DNA of 64,000 nt. It comes from Linum tenue. Its lineage: Eukaryota; Streptophyta; Magnoliopsida; Malpighiales; Linaceae. Position numbers and translations under genes: made by a program. This document shows positions 22,323-32,289 of this stretch, piece by piece. Positions within the stretch are counted from its first letter, which is position 1; each line of letters begins with the position of its first letter. The notes beneath the pieces were generated by a model. That model was not told the DNA's origin. It did no database searches and worked only from the letters and a program-made list of their open reading frames with translations. The stretch spans positions 12,313,467-12,377,466 of the forward strand of contig CAMGYJ010000010.1 of NCBI GenBank assembly GCA_946122785.1, in the 5' to 3' direction.

Positions 22323-22584
22323 AGGTTTAATACACTTGTATATCCAAACTTTCACGGTTGTGCCAATAATATCCAAATTTCTCGAAATACCACTTATATC
22401 CATGTTTTAAAGTTGTTATTTGCCAAATCTATCCATTTTCCAATATATTTTTGGTTAAATACACTTGTATATCCAAAAACACCGTTAAAGAATGTGAAGG
22501 AATTGGATATAAGTGGTATTTCGGGAAATTTGGATATTATTGGCACAACTGTGAAAGTTTTGGATATACAAGTGTATTTAACCT
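22323..22584. mobile_element. Palindromic MITE, 262 bp
   Basis: The left arm AGGTTTAATACACTTGTATA and right arm TATACAAGTGTATTTAACCT are inverted repeats continuing for about 80 bp (TTTCACGGTTGTGCCAATAA and its inverse). It inserted within an A-rich stretch, so the target duplication cannot be read. The left arm recurs at 25102-25190, and similar terminal words occur in the larger element at 25300-28122. Confidence 0.8.
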
Positions 22585-22899
22585 ATAAAAAATTACAAAA
22601 ATAGCACCCAGTCCAAAAAATTACAAAATAGCACCATTATTTTGAAACCGCACCTTGGAGGTGCGTTCCATGCCACGTCAGCAAGCGAACCGCACCAAGA
22701 AGGTGCGGTCTGTGTTTCCTCGGGAGCGGGCTTGGAGACCACTGGATCAGGCAGCGATCCAACGACGGACCGCACGCCACCTCAGCGATCTGCGCCATGG
22801 ATCGAAGAGCGCCTCGAGAATCGTAGAATGCATCGGGAGGGTGCTGTTTCTGGCAGGGCAAAATTACCAGACCGGCCCTGGAGGGTGCGGTCTGTGTAG

Positions 22900-23369
22900 T
22901 ATAAATACCCCCCTCCCCCCTATCATTTCTTCACACCACAACCCATTCTTCACTCACTCTCTAAAATTATCTCTCTATCCCCTCCCCTCCCAAAAGCTTA
23001 GGAAATAGTGGTATGTTGGTTGCGGCTAAGTTCGATCTGCCATCATAAAACATTTCTTTGGGTTTTCCCTCAAAACCCCCCGAATTGCTGTCCGACTTTC
23101 GTGAAAAAATGGACGAGTGGTTCCAAGGAGAAGGAGTTTATTATGATGAATTTCAAGCGGTACGTACTCATTATTTTGGTCAATTTTTATTTTTGTTATA
23201 AGCTTTTTAATTAATCTATGTACTAACCTTGTTGTTATTTTCTCATAGGTTGGGGACGACGTGGATATATACAACCAACGGTACTATTTGGATCAAAGAC
23301 CTATTGATCCAACCGACTTGTCCGACCAATCCAACCATCATTCAAGGGATGTTTGGAACGATCACCCGG
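22900..23369 (+). CDS. Unrecognised short two-exon reading frame behind a TATA box
   Basis: TATAAATA (22900-22907) is followed by a pyrimidine-rich leader. The ATG at 23109 opens MDEWFQGEGVYYDEFQA, spliced from CAAGCG|GTACGT (donor 23160) to CATAG|GTTGGG (acceptor before 23249). It continues as VGDDVDIYNQRYYLDQRP and on to VWNDHP, where another donor-like GTACAT occurs at about 23368. Surrounding GGTGCGGT-rich text and the adjacent MULE pseudogene suggest this is the first part of a transposon-linked gene. I do not recognise the protein; further exons were not found. Confidence 0.35.
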
Positions 23370-23799
23370 TACATACAATTCTTCATCATTTGTCTTTCTT
23401 TTGGTTGTTTTCAATAATTTAATCGAATACATAGCGCCACTTACTTCGACTCTTTATAAAGAGATGCATGTCTAAGGAAATGGGGTTTTAAGTGATTATC
23501 ATGATCCTCCCATTTTCTGGGAAAATCGGGTATTAAGAGATCCTCGGATCCCCCCCTTTTTCTGTCAAAAAGGTTGCGTTTCTAAGAAGATGTATACCTC
23601 TTCTAAGAGTCTAACGAGTGTTGCATTATATTCGATTAAATTATTTAAAACAACCAATACGATTAAATTATTTACCAAACAACCAATACAATTTATGTTT
23701 ATGTGTACTTAAATGAATTTTATTAATTTTTAATGTTTGAATATGTATGTATCTCTTTAAATTATTATTCATTTAGAATGTTATTTACGTCAATTATGA

Positions 23800-25036
23800 C
23801 TTTCAAATATAACCATAACGACTTGCAATGTCAGCGATTATGACTTTAACCTTCAGGTCAGGATCTTGCTCAATTAGATGCTTGATAGGCGCAGCAACCA
23901 CGTTGGATTTCAACTGTCGATGGCCTTAGGATGTTATGGATGACACACATGTGTGTGTGTTCAGCGCACGGGATATGACCCAATGGTCGTGTCTCTTGCT
24001 GTTGATGGCCCGAATCCTAACATTGCATCCCTCATTATGATTACGGCATCTGATTATTAGCCTTTTCGTGTTGGAATGAGTTGTCTGCCATTCAAAATGC
24101 CGAGTCAATGCTTCAGTATCAATGGCTTGCCGCACCTCCTTCTTCGAGCCAAATTGTTGGCCCTTCATAAACCCAGTGAGTGGACCCCGTACTGGAAGCT
24201 CTGGGGGTTCCATGTCACTGTCGACCATCCAATTGCCGTCTGGAATGTGATTGTAGTAGGGGACTAGTACACGGTCATGAGCCACGCCTCGTCATCATTA
24301 TCTGAGTCTCACTCTGGTCCTGAATCATCAGCACCTTCAAGAGGGTCGGAGCTGTCTGCACTGACGTTGTTCTCTCCTTCTTCATCAGAGGGATCACTAA
24401 CTGGTGCTGGCAGGGCATCTTCCATCTTATCCAACTCATGAAAGGCACCTACATCAGCTCCATAATGATAGTTCTGAAAACTACCGCTGCCTGATTGGAA
24501 GTTGTACTGGGGTTGGTTAGCATGGTCCGGTTGAACTTCTTCTTCATATGCGGGAAAGATTGATGATGACCTTCACCTTGCTCTTGGTACCGAAAATAGG
24601 AATGAGGATCATGGTAACTTTGGTAGGGATGATCTCCTTATAATTCACCTCCACCAAAGATACCACATGTTTGACCGTCTCTAGAATGACCTCCAACGCC
24701 TACGACCGCCTCGGTGTAAAAGAACATCTCGACTTTGGAAAGATTGTTGGACCTCAAGAATTCGAGCATGACAACTACTTCATCCTGAGTGGTTATGACA
24801 TATTCCTCGTGCCACAACGACCCGCCTTCTCTGTTTGGATATCGATACACCATACGATCAACTTTTCTCGTGCCATCCATGCAAGTAACGTTAGTACACA
24901 TTTGATAGAGGTCTTCAAGCATCGGTCTGGTAGCGACCTTTTTTTCTGAAAACTGCCACCGACGTAGGTGACCCCCTTTCCGGTATCTTCCGTGTAACCA
25001 TTCCACCGTAACCCAAGCGTGAACTTTTGGAATGTC
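23800..25036 (-). pseudogene. MuDR-type (MULE) transposase, N-terminal half
   Basis: On the minus strand, after an acceptor-like TTTGCAG, 25036-24638 reads DDIPKVHAWVTVEW through VYRYPNREGGSLWHEEYVIT, resembling the N-terminal region of plant MULE transposases. A Gln/acidic linker (24630-24270) holds stops. 24210-23926 then reads FMKGQQFGSKKEVRQAID, the MuDR DNA-binding domain, ending in WVISRALNTHTC. A frameshift leads to PIKHLIEQDPDLKVKVIIAD (about 23900-23820). The DDE catalytic domain is absent, so it is truncated and inactive. The family is named with good confidence from the DNA-binding domain; terminal repeats belonging to it were not identified. Confidence 0.75.
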
Positions 25037-25101
25037 ATCTGCAAAAAACCTTAGTTCAGTTAATATCATAAAAATATAAAAAAAATTCACAATAAAAAAA
25101 G

Positions 25102-25190
25102 TAGGTTAAATACACTTGTATATCCAAAACTTTCACGGTTGTGCCAATAATATCCAAATTTCCCGAAATACCACTTGTATATCCAAAACT
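25102..25190 (+). mobile_element. Truncated arm of the 22.3-kb palindromic MITE family
   Basis: AGGTTAAATACACTTGTATA and the following 65 bp match the left arm of the element at 22323-22584 in the same orientation, with no opposite arm nearby. Confidence 0.75.
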
Positions 25191-25659
25191 AGGTCAATCA
25201 TGGAGTAGTTTCCTCATTGGTCTACATCTCCAGCAAGCGAACAAAGTCTCGAGCAAAAGAATTAGGTTGTATTTTGCTAGTATGATAAGTTGATATATAG
25301 GCAAAATACACTTGTATAGTCAAAACATTTGTGTTTGTGACAATAATAGCCAATTTTGGAGAAATACCACATATAGCTAGATTTTCTAGTTGTTGTATGA
25401 CAAATATAGTCATTTCCGTTAGATACTTTAATGGTGTTAATAAACCGTCAACTTCGTTGATAGTTTGCTGACTAGTCTCCAACTCAGTGCATATCTCAGC
25501 GCCAAATAATTAAGCAGAAAGAGACACACAATATTTTTATTTTTATTTAATAATTACATGTTATTAAATTTAATTAAAAATATTAAAAAAATCAACTTAT
25601 ATACTCGACTTGACCTGCTACTTTACCAATTTGATTTTTCTCCCCTCTTCTCCCCAAAT

Positions 25660-26092
25660 GGGGTCGTTTGGTTTTGGTGATACTTAAATCAATGCATGCA
25701 TTGTGATCAATGCATGCATTGTAATATACATGCAATTAAGAAAAATGATGTAATATACTTTGCATTGTTTGGTTTTGGTGATAGTTTTTTTAGTATTCAA
25801 CAAGTTATATTACTTTTTGTGGGAAAGATCACTTTTGCCCATGCTTTTATTAGAACATATAGCCATAACTAGGGATATAATTGGAACAAAAAAGGAACCC
25901 AACAATCTCCTCAAAACTATCTCAACAATCTCAAGTTTTAGTAGAGATAATATTATCACACATTTTGAGTGATAGTTTCCATCACATGTATTGTTTGTGC
26001 AGAAATTTCAAAAAAAAAAAAAACAATACATTGTGGACAATACATACATTGTAACTATCTCAACCAAACAATCACCAAAACCAAACGAGGGG
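25660..26092. mobile_element. PIF/Harbinger-like MITE, about 433 bp
   Basis: Terminal text GGGGTCGTTTGGTTTTGGTG at the left matches the inverse of CACCAAAACCAAACGAGGGG at the right except in the last bases. Internally it carries TGCATGCATTGT words like those in the MITE at 59056-59499. The target duplication is uncertain (AAT or AAAT on both sides). Confidence 0.6.
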
Positions 26093-26332
26093 AAATTTCC
26101 TGCCTGCAGCCGATTGAAGCTTCCACCAGATCCCTTGCGTTGCTTCCAAATCCTTGGAGTCCGACCGGTGACGATTGGGGAGATCTCTGGGATATGCGAG
26201 TTTCCCACACAGCGGCTCCAGCTACCGCATTTTTCGGAACAGAGCGATTTGGCTCTGCTGGTTAATCGGTGACCCCAATGGTGAATCGCGGGCTGCTTAC
26301 TGATTATTCCGGCCTACTTCATCCTCTCCACT

Positions 26333-26470
26333 TCGCCATCACCATCTTCGTCGGTGTCATTCTTTGCATGTTTTCGGATTTGTCGAAAACCTAAAAGTGC
26401 TACCAAGAGCAAAAGCAAGCGGAGGTTGGTTAGCTTCGATGAGAGTGTTTCTGTGGGAGAGGGGGGTTGA
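26333..26470 (+). other. Short coding-like frame inside the 2.8-kb element
   Basis: An open frame without its own ATG reads SPSPSSSVSFFACFRICRKP, then KSKSKRRLVSFDESVSVGEG, and a stop. The serine-rich, then basic, then VSFDESV pattern looks like part of a real protein, not random AT-rich DNA, and it is GC-richer than its surroundings. It may be a gene piece captured by the surrounding element. Source gene not recognised. Confidence 0.3.
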
Positions 26471-26497
26471 GATTGGAAAATAAACAAGAAGGGCAGC

Positions 26498-27580
26498 TAG
26501 GGGTGGTAATCGGTCGGTAACCGGTTAAACCGGTTACCGTTTGACCGTTTGACCGATTACCGGTATACCGGAACCCCATATCCTCCGCTGTTTGCCTATA
26601 CCGAATGCAGCTCGGTACACCGGTTATCGAAGTAGTGTGTCACGATATTTTGGACGGTTACCCGTTTACCGAATGTGTGTATCCGGCTGCCTGCTGCTGT
26701 CTTGCGTGCTGCCAGCGTGCGCCACCTGTAAACTCAAAACCCACCACAAATGCATTTCTTACATCTTGATGTTGATGCCTTTTTTGTCTTCTTCTTACCA
26801 CACGTATTCTTTCTCTACTCCTCTTCTCTAGCTCGTCCCCTTCAAAAATAAAAAACAGGCAGCTACTGCGGCGGGGGAAGGTGGAATTAATTAATTAAAC
26901 AAACAAAATCACTAAAGTTGTTGTCGCGGGGGAAGCTGCACAACCAGACAACCATCCTGAAACTGACGATGTTATGGGCTACTGGGTCGGGTAGCGGTGC
27001 TGGGGTCTACGGACAGGACGCGACGCAGGGTCGACGGAGTGGACGTAGCGCGGGGTCGACGGAGAGGTTGCAGTGCCGGGGTCGATGGAGAGGACGCGGC
27101 GCGGGGTCGACGAAGAGGTTGCGGTGCTGGACTGCTGGCTTGCTACGTCGTGGTTTGTCATTCTGAATGTGCCGGCATTGGAGAGGCGCCGATTGCCGAT
27201 TGGGGTTCCAATTGGGCGGCGGGAGACTCGTGAGGGCTGGGTTAGGCAGACGGAGAGCGAGAGGGGAGGAGAATTGTTGAATTAGTAATCTGTAATTATT
27301 AATTTCTTTTCCTAATAGAGAATTAATTTCACTATTAGGAGAATCGGGAACGGGGTCGGGATTCGGGAATGGACAATGGGGAATTAGTACTGCGTCGTCG
27401 CTCCTGCAAATTCGGTATCGAGCAACCGAGTTTTCGTTGGTTAGTTAACATACGGATTTCGGTATACCGTCGTCCCAGATTTCCCATCCGACAATCGTCA
27501 CCTTCCGGTTAACGGTTTAACCGATAACCGTGGTTACCCGTACGGTTATCGGTTAAACCGTTAACCGAATACCAGCCCTA
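26498..27580. mobile_element. hAT-type nonautonomous element, 1083 bp
   Basis: Starts TAGGGGTGGTAATCGGTCGG and ends CCGAATACCAGCCCTA; flanked by the exact 8-bp duplication AGGGCAGC (26490-26497, 27581-27588). Subterminal regions are dense in CCGGTTAAACCGG and TAACCGTTAACCG words. The interior has about four copies of a 36-bp GGGTCGACGGAGAGG repeat (27000-27125). No transposase frame. It split the host sequence of the surrounding inverted-repeat element. Confidence 0.92.
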
Positions 27581-28122
27581 AGGGCAGCGGATATCATGAT
27601 TTTCAAGGGGAAAATATTCCGATTTAAGCGAGGAGGATGTTTGATGGTGAGAGACAGCGAGATTGAGCCTGGTTTAGGGGTTGAAGGAAAACGGATTCAA
27701 TCTCTGCCGGAACGGATAAAATCTCCATATGGGAATTTTAGAGGCAAACAAATTCAATTTCCGGATTAGTAGAGTTAGGGTGTGGTCGGCGGCGGCCGGA
27801 TTGGTGGTGGCTGGGTTTTAGCTTTTTGTAGTGGTGGCTGGTTTCGCGGTGGTGACGGCCTGACGGGTGAGGATAGAGATTATTGCTTTTTTAGATAATT
27901 TGTTATTTAATTTGCTTAAATTAAAGGATAAACTTTGATGATTTTTCACCTGACAATATTTATGAATAAAATATGATACGTCAATTGTTGATGTTAGTCC
28001 ACTCAATCTATAGGATGCCACCGTTAAAGTATTGGACAGAAGTGGCTATATATAATATTTATTCAAAAGTAACTATTATTGTCACAAATGCGAAAATTAT
28101 AGCTATAGAAGTGTATCTTGTC

Positions 28123-29523
28123 ATATATTCACTTTACACTTTATCGTGCTAACTTTTAACGGATTTATATTCAGTGTATAATTGTTGAGTCAGCTATTTA
28201 ACTAATTAAAATTTTTGTATTTTGTATGCGTGAAGCCCTAACTAGGATTGGCGATATGGTTGTGTAGAGGATTGTCAAAGCTACATGTAGTTCATCGGCG
28301 TCATAGCTCATCCTCAAAAAAAAAAAATTATCAAAAGTTATTATGTGTGTACTTATATACTGTGAAAACTTTAGAAATTTACGATTGAGAGCCATTAGCT
28401 CCCTCCTTCAAGATTTAGGTTCAATCGTGGAAAACTGTTACAATTTATTATTTTCTGCCCCTGCTCACTCTAAATCCTTACTTCCGCTAGTAGCTTAATT
28501 AGACAAGGTGCCAACAGAGATAAGCATCTATAACTCTATTCAAAAGCTATCTTGTTTAAGAGGTTATCTCAATCTACCACCTTATCAAACATGTGCCAAT
28601 TATGTCTTTGCTAATCAAATTCGTCCCTCTTTCAGCAATTTGTGGTTGTAGCGTTGATCAGTAAATTGCCTGTTGTTCTTCCAGTACAATAGCGACAACC
28701 TAACCTAACCCCGCACCGTAAATCTTATAAATCAATAAACTAATGAATCCCTATCTTCAATCAGACAAATACCAACGCTGAATCCTGGCTCGTGGAAAGA
28801 CTTTTGTGCTCTCTTTAGATTAAGGTTGTCAAATCGTTTAAGTCATTGAGCCGGTCAGACAAGATGTTTGAGGTTTAAGGGTTTGATCGGGGTCTGAGTG
28901 ATTTAAATCGTTTTAGACATTTTCTAAATATATGTACAAATAAAATAATAATTAAAGATTTAATGACTAAAATAAAATTTATCTTACATATATCTATTAA
29001 AAACTTATTTTTCACAAAATAAATCTACCTAACCTTCTTTTATTCACCCACCATCTCCCTTCCTTCATTCCTCTTCCTCCCTTCCCCCTCTCTTCTTCTC
29101 CCTCTTTAGGGGTCACACCGGGGATTCGATAGGAGTTTAACAACTTGACTTCATATAATCAACACCTTCCCCCTTCACTTTCCACTTGATTGATTGTGAC
29201 TAATATTATATTACATTAAACTTACAGCTATGGTTAAGGACTTTGCTTACTTTCTGATAAACGGAAGCGTTTCACCATTTCAACTTGAATTGCCTTCCAA
29301 CCGGCGTACGACAAAACACCCATGGCCAGGGTTTTCAAACAGTGACGATCTTTCGTCTCGTGGTTCTTCCCACCAACGAGAAGGTCAATAGCAAACAACG
29401 GAAGAAAAAGACTCCTATTGACTTTACCAAGCTCTTCTTCACAAAGCTATCAACTTATAAAGTAGGCTGCAGACATGGGTTACCAAAAGAGCCTCCTTTA
29501 CCCTCTCTGTCTCTCTGGCTCTA
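28123..29523. other. Spacer upstream of the receptor kinase
   Basis: No gene recognised. 28840-29130 holds CT-rich and AT-rich stretches. The last few hundred bases are probably promoter and leader of the receptor kinase, but I see no TATA box I would trust. Confidence 0.4.
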
Positions 29524-32013
29524 ATGTTGTACTTTCTCATCTTCAGCTTCCTCTGTTTCCAAGCTCATGGAGCCGACCGGATCACGGCCAATCAATCTCT
29601 CTCCGGCGACCAAACGATCGTGTCCGCCGGAGGAACCTTTGCAATGGGTTTCTTCAGCCCAGGTAATAAGTCCAGCTCCAACTCCAACTCCAGTTCCAAC
29701 CATTACATAGGCATATGGTACAACCAAATCCCTCTGCAAACCGTAGTCTGGGTCGCAAACCGAGAGACCCCGGTTTCGAATCGGTTCTCATCACAACTCC
29801 GAATCTCCGACGGCAATTTGGTCCTCTTTAACGAGAGAAACATCCCGGTTTGGTCGATCATCTCAAACTCCACATCAGCCGGAGTTGAAGCTGTGCTCCT
29901 CGACGATGGGAATCTTGTCCTATCAGCATCGACCCGGTCTGATTCTATCCGGTTGTGGGAGAGCTTCGACCACCCGGTTAACAATTGGCTCCCTGGAGGC
30001 AGGCTCGGGTTCAACAAGATCACAAAGCAGAACAGCGCCATCACTTCATGGAAGTCTGCCAACGACCCTTCTCCAGGCCCTTTCTCAGTCTCTCTCGACG
30101 TCAACGGGACGGATCAGTACCTCATCTTCTACAACTCCACGGACTTCTGGAGAAGCGGGCCATGGGATCCGGTCGGCCGGATCTTCAGCTTGGTGCCAGA
30201 GATGAGAGCTCTTTACGCCCCGCCAAATGCCAACATCTACAACTACTCCTTCGTCGACAACGACGTCGAGAGCTACGCCACTTACACGATGAACAGCTCG
30301 GTCCTCGTGTCGCGGTTCGTGATGGACGTAGGCGGGCAGATTCAGCAGCTGTCTTGGATCCTCGGGTCGAGTCAGGAATGGACTCAGTACTGGACTCAGC
30401 CTCGAGTCCAGTGTGAGGTGTACGGATACTGCGGCTCGTTCGGGAGCTGTACTCAGAGGTCCCAGCCTTTCTGTCGATGCCTGCAAGGGTTTGTCCCGAA
30501 ATCCGAGGCCGATTACGGCTCGAATGTCTTCTATGGCGGGTGCACGAGGCGAGCAGGGCTTGAATGTAGTAGCAATGGGAACATCTCTAGTAGTGGCGAT
30601 GGATTCTTGCCATACTACGACATGAAATTGCCTAGCAATCCACGAATACAAGTGTCAGGAGCTGGAAATGCAGGTGGGTGCAGGGGATTTTGCTTGAATA
30701 GGTGTTCATGTACTGCTTACTCGTACGATGACAGGAACAATCAATGTCTGGTGTGGTTTGGTGAATTGCTCAATTTGGAACAAGATGTGTCTAGTGGAAG
30801 CACAATCTTCGTCAGAGTTGCAGCTTCTGAATTGCCGGGTTCCGACAGCCATAATGCTCTCGTGATCGGAGGTGTCGTTGGTTCAGCTGTGGTGCTAGCT
30901 CTAGCTGCAGTCATTGGTGTGGTAATCTGGAGGAAGCGGCGAATGAGGAAGCTGGGGGAGAAGTCAGTAGAAGGCTCGTTGAGGGCCTTCAGCTACAGAG
31001 ATCTGCAGAGTGCCACCAGGAATTTCTCCGACAAATTAGGCGAAGGAGGATTTGGCTCTGTTTACAAAGGCGTGTTGTCGGATTCAATGGTGGCGGTGAA
31101 GAAACTGGAAGGGATTAGACAAGGAGAGAAGCAATTCAGGTCGGAGGTCAGCACGATCGGGACGATTCAGCACGTGAACCTTGTCCGACTCGTGGGGTTC
31201 TGCTCGGAAGGAGCACACAAGCTGCTGGTCTACGACCACATGCCGAATCGCTCACTCGATTCCCATCTTTTCAATCATCAGACCAACAAGGACACGATGG
31301 AGGGTTCCGGGGTTCTGAGCTGGAAGACGAGGTACAACATTGCGATGGGGATAGCGAGAGGGCTGACGTATCTGCATGAGAAGTGTCGGGACTGCATCAT
31401 CCATTGTGACGTGAAGCCGGAGAACATACTTTTAGATGCCTATATGTGTCCGAAGGTGGCGGATTTCGGACTGGCGAAGCTGGTGGGGAGGGATTTCAGC
31501 AGAGTGCTGACCACAATGAGAGGGACGAGAGGGTACTTGGCTCCGGAGTGGATCTCGGGGACTCCGGTGACTTCAAAGGTGGATGTTTACAGCTACGGGA
31601 TGATGCTGTTTGAGTTTGTTTCAGGGAGAAGGAACTTGGGGAGATCAAATGTCGACGGGGAGATGAGATTCTTCCCATATGAGGCGATGACCGTGATAAA
31701 CGAAGGTGGTGATGTGGTTGAATTATTGGATCGTAGGCTGGGAAGGGATGCAGATCCTAATGAGATTCTAAGAGTGTGTAAGGTGGCATGCTGGTGCATT
31801 CAGGACGACGAGAGCCACCGGCCTATGATGAGTCAGGTGGTTCAGGTTCTAGAGGGATTCCTGAATGTGGGGATGCCGACAATCCCGAAAACTGTCAGCT
31901 TGCTTCTGGATGATGAAGAACAGGTTGAATTTTTCACCAAGTCGACGCAAAAGCAGCAGTTGGAGGAAAGAGGTGGGAACTTGTCTTCTGAATACCACTC
32001 AGCGGGTCATTGA
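29524..32013 (+). CDS. G-type lectin S-receptor-like serine/threonine kinase
   Basis: Single-exon, 829 residues, the length and intronless form of the At2g19130-type subfamily. Signal peptide 1-16 (MLYFLIFSFLCFQAHG). B-type lectin domain about 20-155 (AMGFFSPG, IGIWYNQIP, VVWVANRE); S-locus glycoprotein region about 190-330 (DFWRSGPWD, EVYGYCGSFGSC, CRCLQGFVPK); PAN/apple cysteines C386, C390, C394, C396, C408. Membrane span about 446-469, then KRRMRK. Kinase: glycine loop GEGGFG 506-511, Lys526, Glu541, HCD 627-629, DFG 647-649, APE 673-675. The catalytic Asp629 is preceded by Cys, not Arg, so it is a non-RD kinase. The family sits in the plasma membrane and acts in defence or stress signalling; the ligand is unknown. 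No in-frame stop; it appears intact. Confidence 0.96.
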   Translation: MLYFLIFSFLCFQAHGADRITANQSLSGDQTIVSAGGTFAMGFFSPGNKSSSNSNSSSNHYIGIWYNQIPLQTVVWVANRETPVSNRFSSQLRISDGNLVLFNERNIPVWSIISNSTSAGVEAVLLDDGNLVLSASTRSDSIRLWESFDHPVNNWLPGGRLGFNKITKQNSAITSWKSANDPSPGPFSVSLDVNGTDQYLIFYNSTDFWRSGPWDPVGRIFSLVPEMRALYAPPNANIYNYSFVDNDVESYATYTMNSSVLVSRFVMDVGGQIQQLSWILGSSQEWTQYWTQPRVQCEVYGYCGSFGSCTQRSQPFCRCLQGFVPKSEADYGSNVFYGGCTRRAGLECSSNGNISSSGDGFLPYYDMKLPSNPRIQVSGAGNAGGCRGFCLNRCSCTAYSYDDRNNQCLVWFGELLNLEQDVSSGSTIFVRVAASELPGSDSHNALVIGGVVGSAVVLALAAVIGVVIWRKRRMRKLGEKSVEGSLRAFSYRDLQSATRNFSDKLGEGGFGSVYKGVLSDSMVAVKKLEGIRQGEKQFRSEVSTIGTIQHVNLVRLVGFCSEGAHKLLVYDHMPNRSLDSHLFNHQTNKDTMEGSGVLSWKTRYNIAMGIARGLTYLHEKCRDCIIHCDVKPENILLDAYMCPKVADFGLAKLVGRDFSRVLTTMRGTRGYLAPEWISGTPVTSKVDVYSYGMMLFEFVSGRRNLGRSNVDGEMRFFPYEAMTVINEGGDVVELLDRRLGRDADPNEILRVCKVACWCIQDDESHRPMMSQVVQVLEGFLNVGMPTIPKTVSLLLDDEEQVEFFTKSTQKQQLEERGGNLSSEYHSAGH

Positions 32014-32289
32014 GCATGAATCCCATATGTTAGGCACTAGTATCAATATCCCATTATTCCAATACGGGAGAACTAGACTGTCTGTATAGTGGTAGGGCAA
32101 ATTGATGTACTTTCAACTCATGGATTTGCAAGGCTAGTATCATGGACATTATTAGCTATTGTTCTGATAATGAAAAACTTTGTCCCTTGTCAATCATTTC
32201 GCGCTATCTACCACGACACAAAAACGATTTCCGAAGCCCACTATGTCAAATCAACAAGCTCTAAGAAAGACGTAGCCAATTTTCTTATA

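Larger units (their letters stand above)
25300..28122. mobile_element. Long-inverted-repeat element of 2.8 kb, MULE-type, with nested insertions
   Basis: About 140 bp at the left (GGCAAAATACACTTGTATAG, then TTTGTGACAATAATAGCC) recurs inverted at the right (28122 back to about 27985: GACAAGATACACTTCTATAG, then TTTGTGACAATAATAG). The arms are diverged and no clear target duplication is visible. Between them are a PIF-type MITE (25660-26092), non-repetitive coding-like DNA (26094-26490, 27590-27860) and a hAT element (26498-27580). The non-repetitive parts may be captured host sequence (Pack-MULE-like), which is inference. Confidence 0.55.

Noticed and set aside
30085..30651. 188-codon minus-strand ORF in the receptor kinase
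   Set aside because: It is antisense to a well-defined coding region and has no family resemblance.
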